Source: Phaeotremella fagi
Lineage: Eukaryota > Basidiomycota > Tremellomycetes > Tremellales > Phaeotremellaceae
Assembly (NCBI GenBank): GCA_001599715.1
Contig: BCHU01000011.1
Location: 620,001-684,000 of the forward strand
Direction of reading: 5' to 3'
DNA length: 64,000 bases
Shown here: positions 13,683 to 26,239 of the stretch, one piece after another
Layout of the letters: each line of letters starts with the position of its first letter
Position numbering within the stretch: position 1 is the stretch's first letter
Notes under the pieces: generated by a model
Database searches by the model: none
Seen by the model: only the letters and a program-made list of their open reading frames with translations
What the model was told of the DNA's origin: nothing
Program-made: the position numbers and the translations under genes

Positions 13683-16600
13683 ATGCGATTGTTTATCGCT
13701 CAATTCTCCGCTCTCTGTCGGAAGAATTGGATAATTCTTTGGCGTCATCGATACATCAATCTTCTTCGATGTGTACTTCTACCGGTAGCTTACGCTGCTT
13801 TCTTCGCCAAAGCTCAAGATTTCTTTACTACCCGTGGTAACGTGCGTACACTACAGCCTCTTCCATATACCATACTGAGATGTAACCTAGTTTGGCCCAG
13901 GTCATATATCTCCTTTACTATCTATACCACCAGATTTATTAGGCCATAAATTAGTTTGGGCACCTCCCGCCATCAATGCTTCTTTTGTTGATACACTTAT
14001 GACCAAAGTTTTGGAAAATGTTACAGGAGAAGTGATACGTGTAACAGATAATGCTGCAATAGAAGCAACTTGTCCCGAGAACTTGAATCTGCTAAGTCCC
14101 TGCTTTGCTGCTATACTTTTCAATTCGGTGGATCCTGGAGGGACGATAGTGAGCTTTGGACTGTGATCTTGTCAAGCTAACCTGGCAGAATTACACTCTT
14201 AGAGGAGATTTCGGTCTTGCGACTGTGAACGTTGCGAATCCTTCCGGGGATGATGTACAAAGTAGATATTTACCTTTGCAATGGGCTATTGAAAGTGTAT
14301 GACAAACCGTCTTTGCAATGCTGATGACAGACTTTCATTTCAATGACCACCGGAACGTCACCACCGCCAACGCCGTATACTTGGGAATACACTAATCAAA
14401 GTAATCAAGAAGCTAGCGAGATCAATCGGTTATCTTATTTGGGTGGGATCAGGGCTCTGATTGTGTTGGCGTTCTTTTTGGTGTTCTTAGGAATAGTCTA
14501 TCAGGTAGGTTACGACTTGGTGACTGACTGACGAAAGCTACCGGGAAGTATGGCTTCCGAAAGAGCCAATCTTCTGACTGCTCATCTTGATGCTATGGGA
14601 TGCGGAAAAGCAGCCAGAGTAATGTGAGTGGAAATGAAACATCGTTCTGATACTGAACTGCTAGATCTTGGCATTTGAGTCTCAGTGCAGCATACTTTCC
14701 AGCTTGGGTCTGTGTGGCAGTCATCTTTCAACATTTCATTTGGATAAAGACCAATGCAGGTCTCTTTATCATCACATACATCATCACTGGAATGAGTTTA
14801 GCCAGTTGGACTTTTATCGTTTCTGTCCCTTTTGCCAACGCCCCAACTCTAGCTGCTATAACAGGTAGGTTTAAAGTCAAGATCCATGTTAATGTACTCC
14901 ATAGCCACCTTCCTCTCTATCATCCTTGCGATTATTGCTGTCCTCGTTAAAAGTGGTGTCGCTGCTCAAATCGTACTTTCACTCATCTTCCCGCCGATGT
15001 TTTACACATTCTTCACCAAAGCGGTTTCATCATTCGAAAGATTCCCTACTTCACCCAATATCCTTAAAGTCAGTCCAGACGGAGATGCACCGGTTCTAGC
15101 TTTGATCATAGTCGCCATCGTAAGTCCAGAAAGATGGCTTTCCGCTGAGATCTCTCCCAGATCGATATTTTTCTGTATCCCGTCTTAGCGGTGTGGTTGG
15201 AGAAAAAGTTGTACGGCTGTCCACCTTCTAAAGAGCCATTTGCGGATTCAGAATACGCCGTTCAAGTCAGCCATCTGGGGAAGACTTATGGGCGTAAGAA
15301 AGCGAAAGCGATCGAAGATCTTTCATTCAACGTTCCAAAAGTAGGTCAATGTAGATCCCAGCTAGCTGACGTAAGGGTGAAATCTTTTGTCTCCTTGGTC
15401 GAAACGGCGCTGCTAAATCCACGACGCTGTCTGCCATTGCCAGATTGATCAGAGCGTCCGGATCAATCCGGTATGCAGAGGGTGTACATATTGGTATAGC
15501 TTCTCAGAAAGATGTTTTATGGGACGAATTGACTTGTAAACAGGTAAGAAAGTTTCCAACGACTTGCTCTAACATTCTACAGCATATTCGACTTTGGCGA
15601 GCTATTAAATCTGTCAAAGAGAATGAAGACGATCTAGATCTTTTGAGTCGTTGTGATTTATCGCCAAAGGTGGATTTTCTCGCTAAGAATCTTAGTGGTG
15701 GTCAGAAAAGAAAACTTCAGTTAGCGATTGCACTTGCTGGTGGATCTGATTTGTTGCTGCTGGATGAGATTAGTAGTGGTTTAGATCCACTGAGTCGAAG
15801 GGCGATTTGGAAATTGATCACGGATAATCGTGGGAAAACCACTATCATCCTAACAACGCATTGTACGTTTAATATATGACTTGCATCTAACGCCTAGTTC
15901 TCGACGAAGCAGATTATTTAGGTGACAACGTTGCGATCCTCAAAGCACCCGGACAGCTTTTAGCTTTGGACAATCCGGTGGCGTTAAAGACGAGATTAGG
16001 AAGAGGCTTCACTTTGACTTCTGATACACTCGTGTCGTTGGACGAATTCCCATCAGTCACCAATAAAGAGAACAAGGGGAGACATTACTATTTGACTGGG
16101 AGTACGGATCTAGGAATGGCTAGACAGTTGGCATCAAACATGACGAATTATCAAATAAATTCAGCAACTTTGGAAGAAGTGTTTTTGGACCTCAATGCTG
16201 ATTTACCATCTATCGAAAAAGATATCGAATCGGGGTCATTAACTTTACATCCTGGACGTAAAGGTTATGGTATACTTTCACAAATCGAAGACTCTTTCAC
16301 GATATTCATGAAAAGATGGATGGTTTTCAGAAGATCATGGTTGTTACCTTTGATCGCTATTGTGATGGTATGCTGCGCAGCCGGTATACCATTGGTTTTT
16401 ATCAAGAATCGTGTTCAAACTTGCGCTATTGTTACCAAGGAGAAGGTTCTTCAACCCCTAACATACCCTTCATCAGCTTTTCCACTATTTGTGACGCCGT
16501 TGATAGTATCCCCTGCAACGGCGTTAGGAAGTACACCATTCCCATCTTCGTTCGTAACCACTCTCCCGGATAACGCTACATTCGTATCAACATTTAATCA

Positions 16601-18712
16601 AAATTACACCAACATAACATTTGGTGGAATATCTTTATCTTCAAGTTCATCACTGTTCGCATGGGAGGGTACAAGTCTCACCAACAAAGGATTATCTGCA
16701 TTGAATCTGGTTTCGAACGCTCTTTTCGATCAACTCAGCTCTAGCAGCAATGCTTTCCGTATCAATCTGAATTTCCAATATCTCGCTAGTCCAAGTTTTG
16801 CCAGTACCGCTGATGCTATCAAATGGCTTGCTTTCTTGTAAGTTACAACATTGGAATGTGACTGATTGTAGTGCTCTTGGCTTATCTGTTTGGCCGGCTT
16901 TCGCTAATGTATACCCAACTATTGAAGGTGCTTCCAATGTACGGTCCAATCAATACAGGTGGGTTGAAATTCAATGCTGTGAGCTAACGTCCTTAGTAAC
17001 GGAGCGAGTCCAGCTGCACTATGGCTAGGGCATCTTCTACATGAAATACCAGGCATCGTTATTACATCTGTCATTGTTACAGTAATCTTAGGAGTCGCAT
17101 CTCATCAATTCAACGGTATAGGGATTCTTTTCGTTTGTTTCGTCCTATACGGTATTTCAGCTACTTTATATTCGTTCTTGGCAGCTTTGTTTTTATCTTC
17201 TCCCTTGGCATCTTGGGCTTTAGTTGCTGGTTTCAACGTTATTGTATTTTTACTTTATCTGTGAGTTTGGATTGAAAAGATGAACGACTGACGGGCAGTG
17301 CTGGTTATCTTCTTGTTATCACTTATGATAGGAGTGCGGATGCCCCGTACCATATAACAATTATTCATTTCACTGTTGGTCTGGTCAGTCCAGTACCTAA
17401 TATACGTAAGTTTTTGAGAATGTTCTGTGACTGAAAGGGCAGTTCGCGCCGTTATGGTCTCCGTCAATATCTTCTCTCTTCTGTGTGATGGTTTCGGTAA
17501 TCGAACCTCAAATCCTTATTCAGACATTCTTCAATTCGGAGGACCAATCCTTTACATGATAATCCAAGGTTTCATCGCGTTCGCTGTCCTAGTATACGTA
17601 GATTCTGGATCACCTATACCTCCATTCCTTCGTCCTAGTCGAAAGATAAAAACTGCGTTCACAGTTGAATCCGAAGGTATGACCGACGTCATCGAGGAGA
17701 AAGAACGGATCGAATCTTCAGCAGATGCTTTGCGTGTTATGCGTTTAGAGAAGAAATATCGAGGAGCTCCTAACGTCGCTGTTGACGACGTATCGTTTGG
17801 AGTAGCTGTTGGGGAAACGTTCGCGCTCATCGGGCCTAATGGTGCTGGAAAATCGACGACCCTGGCCGCGATTAGAGGAATGGAAGCTCCCACCAAAGGC
17901 GATGTGTCTGTTGAGGGATTTTCGATCATTCACAGAAGAAACGCCGCTAGATCTCTGCTCGGAGTTTGTCCCCAAGTCAACGCCATCGATGCGGCGTTAA
18001 CTGTCAGACAGCATCTATGGTTATACGGTCGACTACGTGGTGTTCCAAAGAAACCTCTTTCCGCTGATGTAGATAGTCTACTGGGTGCAGCTGGATTGCT
18101 TCACAAGGCCAACGATCTAGCCACATCGCTGAGTGGCGGTAATCAACGTAAATTACTTTTAGCGATTGCGTTAATAGGTAATCGACCTGTGGTTTTGATA
18201 GACGAATTCTCAAGTGGTGTAGATCCGTTCAGTAAACGTGAAGCCTGGGCGACATTGGCAGCTTTAACACAAGATCGAGCTGTGGTTATGACAACACATT
18301 CAATGGAAGAGGTCGACGCGTTAGCTTCAAGAGTTGGAATCATCGCTTCAAGAATGTTAGCAGTTGGAACCCCGGAATCACTGAAATCACGTTACGCGAC
18401 CTATGAGATTCATCTGTTGAACGTCGAACCTATGTTGGATTATTTACATTCACATGGATTCCCTGATGCTAAAAGATCTATTGATACTTTGACTAGAATA
18501 TCTGTACGGGGTGTTCAGGATGTTAGTGTTCTATTGAAGGTTTTGGATGAGGCTGGAGGTGAATTTGGAGAGGTAACTATCCATGAGTGAGTGGATTTGT
18601 TGTTATCAAGTGACCGTTGACTGATAGGTCGCTATTTAGGGCTTCTACTGAGACTGCGTTTTTGGAGATTGTTAGAGAACATAACGTTCAAGAAGAGGAT
18701 AATGCTAGATGA
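13683..18712 (+). CDS. ABCA-type full-length ABC transporter
   Basis: Roughly 1,400-residue membrane transporter with two membrane-domain/NBD halves. It starts MRLFIAQFSALCRKNWIILW, the ABCA-style N-terminus with one helix followed by a long extracellular loop with N-glycosylation sites; a helix cluster lies at 14440-15190. NBD1 (15260-15990) has signature LSGGQKRKLQLAIAL, Walker B LLLLDEISSGLD and an H-loop TTH followed by FLDEAD, but its Walker A reads GRNGAAKST, with Ala (15412-15414) where Gly is expected. NBD2 (17730-18420) is intact: GPNGAGKST, LSGGNQRKL, VVLIDEFSSGVDP, TTHSMEE. About 15 short introns. The C-terminus ends REHNVQEEDNAR. ABCA proteins export or flip lipids; the substrate here is unknown. 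The asymmetric NBDs suggest a main catalytic site at NBD2 or a sequence change worth verifying. Confidence 0.85.
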
Positions 18713-19034
18713 TCTGTTTTAATTTGTAGAATGTTAGATGCCACTGTTAATTGTGCCATACTGCACACGTGTTACGTCGTTTACGTCATCTTTTTCCGGG
18801 GGTTTCAGGATAAATGCGGGGTTAAAGTGATAATTGAGTGTGGCGGTTGCGAATAGTTGCGCTAAAGTCACAAGACCCAGTGTAGGCTATGGACTATAAA
18901 TGGGGGACGAGGAGGTACTAGGTGTTGTATCCATTCTACCATCTATCATCTATCATTTATTACTATTACTTCTATTCAATCATTTCTATTATCACACTTC
19001 TCCCCAATCAAACCTACAACACAATCACATCATC
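18713..19034 (+). promoter_or_regulatory. Promoter and CT-rich leader of the HABP4/Stf2-like gene
   Basis: 322-base gap. It contains a TATA-like site at 18895 followed by a CT/CA-rich stretch (about 18935-19020) that looks like a 5' leader. The combination suggests a strongly or inducibly expressed downstream gene. No other signal stands out. Confidence 0.4.
18895..18901 (+). promoter_or_regulatory. TATA box (TATAAAT)
   Basis: TATAAAT about 140 bases upstream of the ATG at 19035, followed by a pyrimidine-rich leader. Spacing is compatible with a transcription start near 18930-18960. Confidence 0.4.
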
Positions 19035-19741
19035 ATGACTAGAACTGAGGTAAGTCCACGTATTCCAACCATCACTCAACGCTCCACTACCCCTTTACTA
19101 ACACCCAACCCACCCCAGCGCAACACTTACCCAGCAGCCCTTGTCAAAGACAAACACTCCCGAGCCGGTCTCAACAAGAACGAACTCGAGCGTAAAAAGG
19201 GAGCAGGTGCTCACAACTGGGGTTCTTTCGGTCAAGAAGGTCAATTAGAACAACAAGCGAACGACGACGCAGCTCTCGAATCAGCTGATCTCTTCAACGA
19301 GAACGCCGTTAACATCAAGAACGATAGTGTTAACGGTAACGGTGTTGAGATGGATGTAGCTCATTCACCAACTGATAGTATGGCTTCTTTGGATTCCGTT
19401 AACAGTAACGGTAACGGTGTTACTGCTCAACCACGTCCTGTTCCTGGTAGAAGAGCTAGTAATGTCACTGAAGAGGAGAGAGAGAGAGCTAGATTATATC
19501 GTGAAGGTGCTCTTAACAAGGGTGGTACGTTATCCTCCTCCCGTTTATGTGATATACTCATTCACGACGTTTAGATTTGGATTTGGCTCATATCGCTAGA
19601 ACCTCCTATGGTATTGCTCAATCACCACCAAACGCTTTCTCAACCAGTCCACAACAAAGAAAAGCTAGTTTCTCAGTGAGTTCCTTTGAATCCATGATGT
19701 CAATTCTTGGTACTCATCAAACGATGAAACAGCGACAATAA
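19035..19741 (+). CDS. HABP4/Stf2-like RNA-binding stress protein
   Basis: Small hydrophilic protein of about 180 residues in four exons. MTRTE is followed by an intron, then RNTYPAALVKDKHSRAGLN and the family block KKGAGAHNWGSFGQE, matching the HABP4/PAI-RBP1 (Stm1/Stf2-like) motif around GAGxHNWG. Remaining sequence is disordered, Asn/Ser rich, with a basic charged helix EEERERARLYREGALNKG and a C-terminal SPPNAFSTSPQQRKASFS; the last exon encodes only RQ before TAA at 19739. Relatives bind ribosomes or RNA and help desiccation or stress tolerance. The TATA box and leader upstream suggest high expression. Function is inferred from the motif only. Confidence 0.65.
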
Positions 19742-20245
19742 ACGTATTTACCGAATACCAACAAGTTGAATACCCGTATTCAAATCAAGATCATCCATCA
19801 AACAAATTCATTTCTCTTTTCTTCTCAATTTTTGTAACAACAGAAACAATTCCATAATCATTCATGTTTTGTTCAAATTTCATATCTCATATTTAGTTTC
19901 GCTCTCCAAACTATCCAATTCATACATCATTCAAAGAAAAGCGCTTTAAAATCATTAAAAAACACAAAGGAAGGAATACAATTTGGAAATGAAGAAATCA
20001 GAATTTTAAACAGTAACAACAAAAAAAGAGTCATGTGTGTAAAATTTGTACGAGAGATGAATTCAATGAGCCGGTTTCAAGTTGAAGAATCAGTATTTCA
20101 GCGCAGCGCAACAATCGGCATTCCACAGAAAAATAGACCCCTTGAATCAATCGTCCATGCAAATGATGAGATTGACTCTACATCTAATGAATACATAAAT
20201 ACTCCAGTACAATCACGAATACAGTCCAAAATCCCGCTGCCCATC
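19742..20245. other. Convergent 3' intergenic region, no gene seen
   Basis: About 500 AT-rich bases between two convergent genes, holding presumed 3' untranslated ends. Short open frames here have no coding character. Confidence 0.4.
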
Positions 20246-23200
20246 TCAAGGATGACCTAAGAATCCACTCCCCTTCTTCCGAACACTTCCACTTCCATCC
20301 AAAAAGATCCTACTCAACCTCACACTCCCTCTCCCAATAGTACCCCCAGTATTCAACTTCTCACGTCGTCGCCCACCATGGATCGTACGTATCGCCTCAT
20401 CGAAATCGCCACGACTGGGTTTGGAGATGACGGTTGTTGACGGTGGGGTTGGGGTAGGGGTTGTATGAAGAATTTCATTGGTCTTTGTAGGGATCGATAT
20501 TGTGGGTACCTTGGGTAACGGTATAACTTCCGATGCAGCTTTTTGTAAACTATTCGAGAAACTTGAAATGAGATTGAACAAGTCTTCAGGGTTCTTCGTT
20601 TCACCGCCGTTGCCACTGGTACCAGATGTTTCACCGAAATATACATAAAGCTTTGTAATCTCCTTCAATAGATTTTTCTCCAGTTGAATGATCTTTGAGA
20701 TTTTCGTTTCGGCATCTAAGGAGAATGGATGAATGATTCTCTGGAAGTTATCAATCTCCTCCTTGTGTGAACTTGGACTTGATTTTGGTTTGGAATTGAA
20801 GTAATTCATTTCGGCTTTTGTTAGATTCAAAGAATCTTTTAATGTTTTGATTGATTGTTGTAAACTTTGGAATGATACTATACTATCATCAGCTTTGGAC
20901 CGTGGTAATGTTATCCTACTCACTTCTAGAAGCAGATTCTAAAGATGGAATTTCCTGGATAAAAAGTATATCTTCAGGTTGACTCATAAGAACCCTAGCG
21001 ACATAATGCAATAAAGTCGGACAACCAGTTTTTGAAGTTCGAGTCTCGATCAACTAAATAAAGTCCTCAGTCAGATGGTCAACAAGTCATAACAAAGAAC
21101 TCATACCTTTAATAAACCATCAATTTGAAACCCAACTGCATTCCCTCTAAACGTATTTCCATTAAGTGAATTCCCAACCCTCAATACGATTCTCAGAACC
21201 TCTTTGAAACGCAAACTGCTTCTTAGCTCTACAGCTGCAGATCGAACGATACCGAGATCAGGCATGATCTCTTCGACAAGGAGGTCAAATCGCCGTCTGA
21301 AAACTAGAACATCAAATCTATGTTGTAATCTTGGGATCGAACATATCTACGATGAACTCAGTATTGGCTTCGACGACCACTTGCCTCTTTGAAATATTGA
21401 TCTGGTTTAGCTAACTTATCAAAATCACCTTCGTACGTGGTTATCCGTTCGATCTGAAGTCAGCAGGAATTACGATCTATATCAAACAAACCTCATCGGG
21501 TGTGGGAAGTAGTCTCGCCAACGCAGCTAAATCATCCGCTGACAAAACATCATCATCAATTTCAAGAATAGCTTTCCTAATCTCAACAGGTGATTTCTTC
21601 AATCTAGCAAGGAGAATCCCGATATTATTAGATCGATCTGATATATCAGCATAAATCCTTTACTGAGACACCTTACTAATGTTTAACAAAGAGACTAATT
21701 GAGTTCTCCCAGATTTAGGTGTGACCGATGGATCAATCGAAAACATTTCAACTAAATCATCCAGATAATCATCGTTGGCGTCTATCGATAAATCGTTCCA
21801 CACAGTATTCGCGATGTTTTGCGGAGGGATCTTGGTCCAGAAAAATGGCTTTTTTGTCAATATCAGCATTTGTCTGGGGGTAGAACCTACCTTTAATTTC
21901 ACTTTGGTTGGTTGAGGTTGAGTTTGAGAACGAAGAGCTACCGGTTTGAATGCAGGGGGCGGTGCGACAGGCGAGGGATTGGTTTTGGATGATGACGAAC
22001 TTGATGGTATTGGGGGAGGTGGTGGGGGAGGTGGTATCGTAGAAATGGAGCTAGAGCTAGATTCTACCTGTAGTGAGGGTACTTGAGGGGGTGGCATACT
22101 CGACTTCAGAGATAGGTTGAGTGACAAATCAGGTGGTGGTGGCGGTGGGGGAGGGGGTGGCGGTGGTAGAATTGACGGTAAGTTTGAGGTCGTCGTGAAT
22201 AAGTCTTCACTATCCGACGTCCTCCGCCCAATTAAATCTTGATCAAATGAAATGTTACTGTTTGAAGTCGATGTTGATCTTGCTGGCGGTCTCGGAGGTG
22301 GTGGCGGAGGAGGGGGAGGAGGAGGCATAGGATAATCCAAAACATCGTTTCTGCGTCTACCAACGAATCCGTTACTTGTAGACTGAACATTCTTGTTCTC
22401 AATCGAATCATTAGCAAAAACTGGCGGGGGAGGGGGTATCCTTTTGATCTCTAAATCCCTAATCTTCTTTCTTAGTGTTTCTATGGTTTCTTCTTGTTTC
22501 ACGAAATTAGCAATAGCTTCAGAAGCTACCACCAAAGGGTCCATTCGTTTCCCCCCTTCGTTAGATAGTGAAACCTTGAATCTAGATCTAACGATTTCCA
22601 AAGCTCTTTCCAGATATTGAATTTCTTTCCTCGTTTCCTGAAGTTGAATATCGGATTGTTTGACCTAATTATTATCGGTTCAGGAATTTAGTCCATTTCG
22701 GCAATCACTTACATTTCGTTTCAACTCGTTGATCTCTTCCATTAAAGTCGATATTCGTAGACGTCCTGGTGAATCTGATCCTAATTCTGAGATGAATTTT
22801 TCGAGATGGAATTGCCAATCCGGTCTAGAATGGGAGTTACAGCAGATTCTTTAGAAGAGAATATATCCCTACAGTTCACGTAATTCCATTATTCGATCGA
22901 CGAAACTCGACAACAACGTGAAAAGATCAAAAGAAAGATTCCTAAGGATCAGTCTCCTAAATGTTTATGCTACTTACTGATCCAGCTCCAACATAGCCCT
23001 TGTACATCTTTCTAGGATACTCATGATCACAGGTTGAATTTCCGGGAAGGAAGCTCTAGACAAATTATTCGAATAATTCGCCACGTCGTCTGCGAAATAT
23101 CTCAATTCTGATAAATCGTCTTCACGTTCCTCAACGTAAATCATGTATTGAGTAGTAAAGGTGTCAGGTGGATTTGAATGACAAAGTGTCTTTACGTGTA

Positions 23201-25180
23201 TATCAGCTACTCCCCCGACAACATGTTGACGGTTTAGACATACCTCCAAAACACGAGTTAAACCTCTCCGATGAAATTCTCCTCGTATATCACATCTTTC
23301 TTCTAAATCATCCGAAGAACTTGATAAAGCGTTAACGAGAGCTATTGCTGATGTCCTCCATTCCCATCCTGGGTCATCATCAAGACTGTCAACTAGATAC
23401 TTGAATCTGTGACTTTCGGTATATTCCAATTTGGATTCTGCAAATCCATCCAAGACAAGTTGATAACCGTTGGTTTGCGATAGAACGCAAAGTGCCGCAA
23501 GTACATCCGCCGTTTGTGAACGGAGTTTACATGATGGTGTATGTAATGTGAATGTTATTTGAGTTATCAAAGAGGAATTTTCCAGGACTGCGTTGAAACC
23601 TATCTGATTTTTGTCAGAGATATGATTTCTTTCCAAACTCACATCGGTGTTCATCAACACTCTGAGACATTTGATACATTCCATCATAACGTTTTCATTT
23701 GAATCGCCCAAATTTCTTGGTATTTTGTTTAACTTCTCCAGGATCTTGTGTAAAGCTTCTAAGCCTGATAAAAACAGGAAATCTGAAATCCAACTTAATT
23801 TAGCTGACGAAAGAGTAAGTCGCAGTGAGAGTAAAGTTTTGACCAAAGGTTTATTGCTACAAGTATCATGTAATCAGCATCAATTGATATTCCTACATAC
23901 CCATCTTTTAAATCATCAATGAAAGCTCCAGGAGATCCTTCTTCATGTTTAACACCAGTCCACCAACCCCATAAACCACCTGTACTCTGTTTCTCAATTG
24001 GGTCAAATTTCGACCCAGCAGTAGTCGGCGTCACAGCCGAATCCTCATCCCATCCTGTCAAACTAGCCAAAGAAAATCTTTTCCAACCTGTACTACTACT
24101 CTCTCCGTTATCACCGTCACTACTTTCCCTTCCACCTCCAGTGAAAGTAGGAAGAAGTTTAGCTAACCCAGTACCACTTCCTGATGACAAAGAAATAAAA
24201 CTCGCTGGACGTGATTCGGTTTTCTTTTTGGGAGATTTCGAAGAACGGTTTTGTTCGAGTAGATAAAGTTTTCTTGAAGTTGTCAAAGAAGACATTGCAT
24301 CTCGTTTTGAGCCGTGGAGGTTGAGATCATCCTGAGAGTACTAGATCAGTTTATATCCAACAAGCAAAAAAGAAGAATTCTTACCAGAAAGTTTTCCCAT
24401 TCTTCTTCATCTATATACTCCTCTGGACTATCTGGTGGTAAATCGTAAACGTTGATATTAGATAACTTCGATGAAGGTGGTGGTGCAGGATGTTGATTCG
24501 AATCCAACCAACCATGGAATAAACCCGACAAACGACTCTGTTCATTAGTCTTAGCTTTCAAAGTTGATTCCTTTCTATCTGTTGATTCAGATTTCTCGAA
24601 CAACCATTCTTCATTGACTGATATCGAAATTTGGGTATTAGGAACCAATGTCGATACAAATCTGTTTATATCAAGCTCATCGTTATCATCCCTAGTCGAT
24701 ATCTTCCAAGCGTTTAGATCTTTGGTTAAATCGAATTCTTTCGTTAAATCCTGTAAGAGATGGGAGAGTTGGGTGGTGATGGTAAATGGAACTTTTGTTT
24801 TTAGGATCACCGAATCTGAATTTGGGATTTCTAAGGAGATTTTAATGGTTGGTGTTAAAGGGGGTATGAGAGTGTAGATATGGTCTTGATTGATATCTTC
24901 CCACGTAACAACTACGAGTGAAAATCAGTCAAAAACTAAAACTTCACACCCATATAAATAACACACAATTTTCATGAATATCAATCTCCTCTTGGGACCA
25001 CCATTTACCGTCATCAGCAATTTTTTCTTGTTTGATGACCCATTCTATACCTGTATTTTGCCATCCTTCGAGTTCAATCGTATCATCCTTGATGGTACTG
25101 GTAAGTTGTTGAAGTGAAATCAAGTTATCTGATTGATGGACTGTATCATCTGGAAAGATGGTGTAAGTAAGTCGAGTCAT
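20246..25180 (-). CDS. Diaphanous-related formin (GBD-FH3-FH1-FH2)
   Basis: Actin nucleator and elongator for cables and the cytokinetic ring, about 1,450 residues. In order: an N-terminal extension from MTRLTYTIFPDD (25180); a GTPase-binding domain start FLDDLNLHGSKRDAMSSL near 24300, similar to the Bni1/Dia pattern; FH3 armadillo repeats (22974-23846, with CLRVLMNTD and DVLAALCVL); coiled coil (22440-22830); proline-rich FH1 with several runs of 8-12 prolines (21960-22440); FH2 beginning KPFFWTKIPPQNIANTVW (21840) and continuing to YVYFGE (about 20640); and a tail with a basic GGRRREKLN segment resembling an autoregulatory DAD. About nine introns. The first 240 residues have no Met after MTRL until the GBD, so the start lies at 25180 or upstream; an in-frame hydrophobic extension exists to about 25292. 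Confidence 0.85.
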
Positions 25181-25590
25181 TGATGAAGGTAGTGAGAAGT
25201 CAGAAAGATCAATATCATTCAATGAGGGTAGAGTATAAATGGGAAGATTAAGATGAAACGTGATATTTAAAATGCGAGGGACGAGCGTGATACTAGCTAG
25301 GATCAGTCCAAATGCTCATCTTCAAAGAGTTATGTATTAGATTGTACTTTAAACAATATATAGATCGATATTTTGTCTCTATACTATACATATCCCGATA
25401 GAATAGGATGTAGACAAGATCGAATAACTTACATTAATGTAGAGAAAATCAAATATCGGTGCAGAGAAGAAGTAAGTCGGAGGAGGTGACTAACCATCCA
25501 GACGTTTCCTCCACTCTATGTGTCAGTATCCACTTCGACCTACAAGATAATAAACTTCATTTCTACCATCTATCAAAACCAACATAGGTG

Positions 25591-25921
25591 ATGTCAGAGA
25601 AGCAAATCCCAACCCCAACCCCAACCCCAACCCCCAGAACTCAAAACCAAGATCTAACGAAATCGTGAGCGAAAGATTCCAAGAAATATCAAATGGGTCA
25701 CTGATCATTGACACTATTCTAGCGAACCCACCTTTTCAATCCAATGGAACTCAAATGTAACTTACCTATTAGCTATCGGGTTCCTATTTTACATTTTTCA
25801 TAATATAGTGAATCATAAGAAACCTTCACTATCCTTGAGTCAAGAGATACAGAGTTTACGAGAGGAGATTAGGATACTTGTTGAAGTGGTTCAAGAGCTG
25901 AAAGCTGGTTTAAGTGTTTGA
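25591..25921 (+). CDS. Small single-pass membrane protein with C-terminal coiled coil
   Basis: Newly pieced two-exon gene, about 90 residues. Exon 1 starts ATG 25591 with MSEKQIPTPTPTPTPRTQNQ; an intron 25665-25722 (GTGAGC, CTGATC branch, TTCTAG) joins to exon 2, which has one membrane helix VTYLLAIGFLFYIF followed by a heptad-like segment SLSQEIQSLREEIRILVEVV and stops TGA at 25919. The Pro-Thr repeat is encoded by a CCCAAC-type hexamer repeat. The reading frame, splice signals and TM-plus-coiled-coil layout support a real gene, although it is short. The topology resembles tail-region adaptor proteins, but I do not recognise a family. It diverges from the formin. Confidence 0.55.
25608..25635 (+). 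repeat. Hexamer repeat (CCCAAC-like, about 4.5 copies)
   Basis: Tandem AACCCC units within exon 1 of the small membrane protein gene, encoding alternating Thr-Pro. Likely length-variable between strains. Confidence 0.7.
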
Positions 25922-26239
25922 ACCTTTGGTCATTTGTTGTTAGATGTTTGTGGGATTGTAATAATATAAAGTTAATTGACTGTAACCTATGATGATGTTG
26001 ATATTGATTTGTAAGTAATCTTGGCGCTTGATGGACAAAATTCAATGGAAATTGACCTTGATCGTTTAACGGAAAAAGAAAACTTCTAGATAATCATCAA
26101 TTCACCGGGTGCTGAAGAACAGATGATGGCAGATACACTAGCAGAAATCCAACATCGCACTACAGCTACACGAAAATCCACATTTCTACAAAGCCCAAAA
26201 TCTCTAAAAATCTAAATCCAAAGGTTCCACTTGCGCACC
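25922..26239. other. Convergent intergenic region, no gene seen
   Basis: 318 AT-rich bases between two converging genes; presumed 3' untranslated ends. No further signal seen. Confidence 0.35.
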
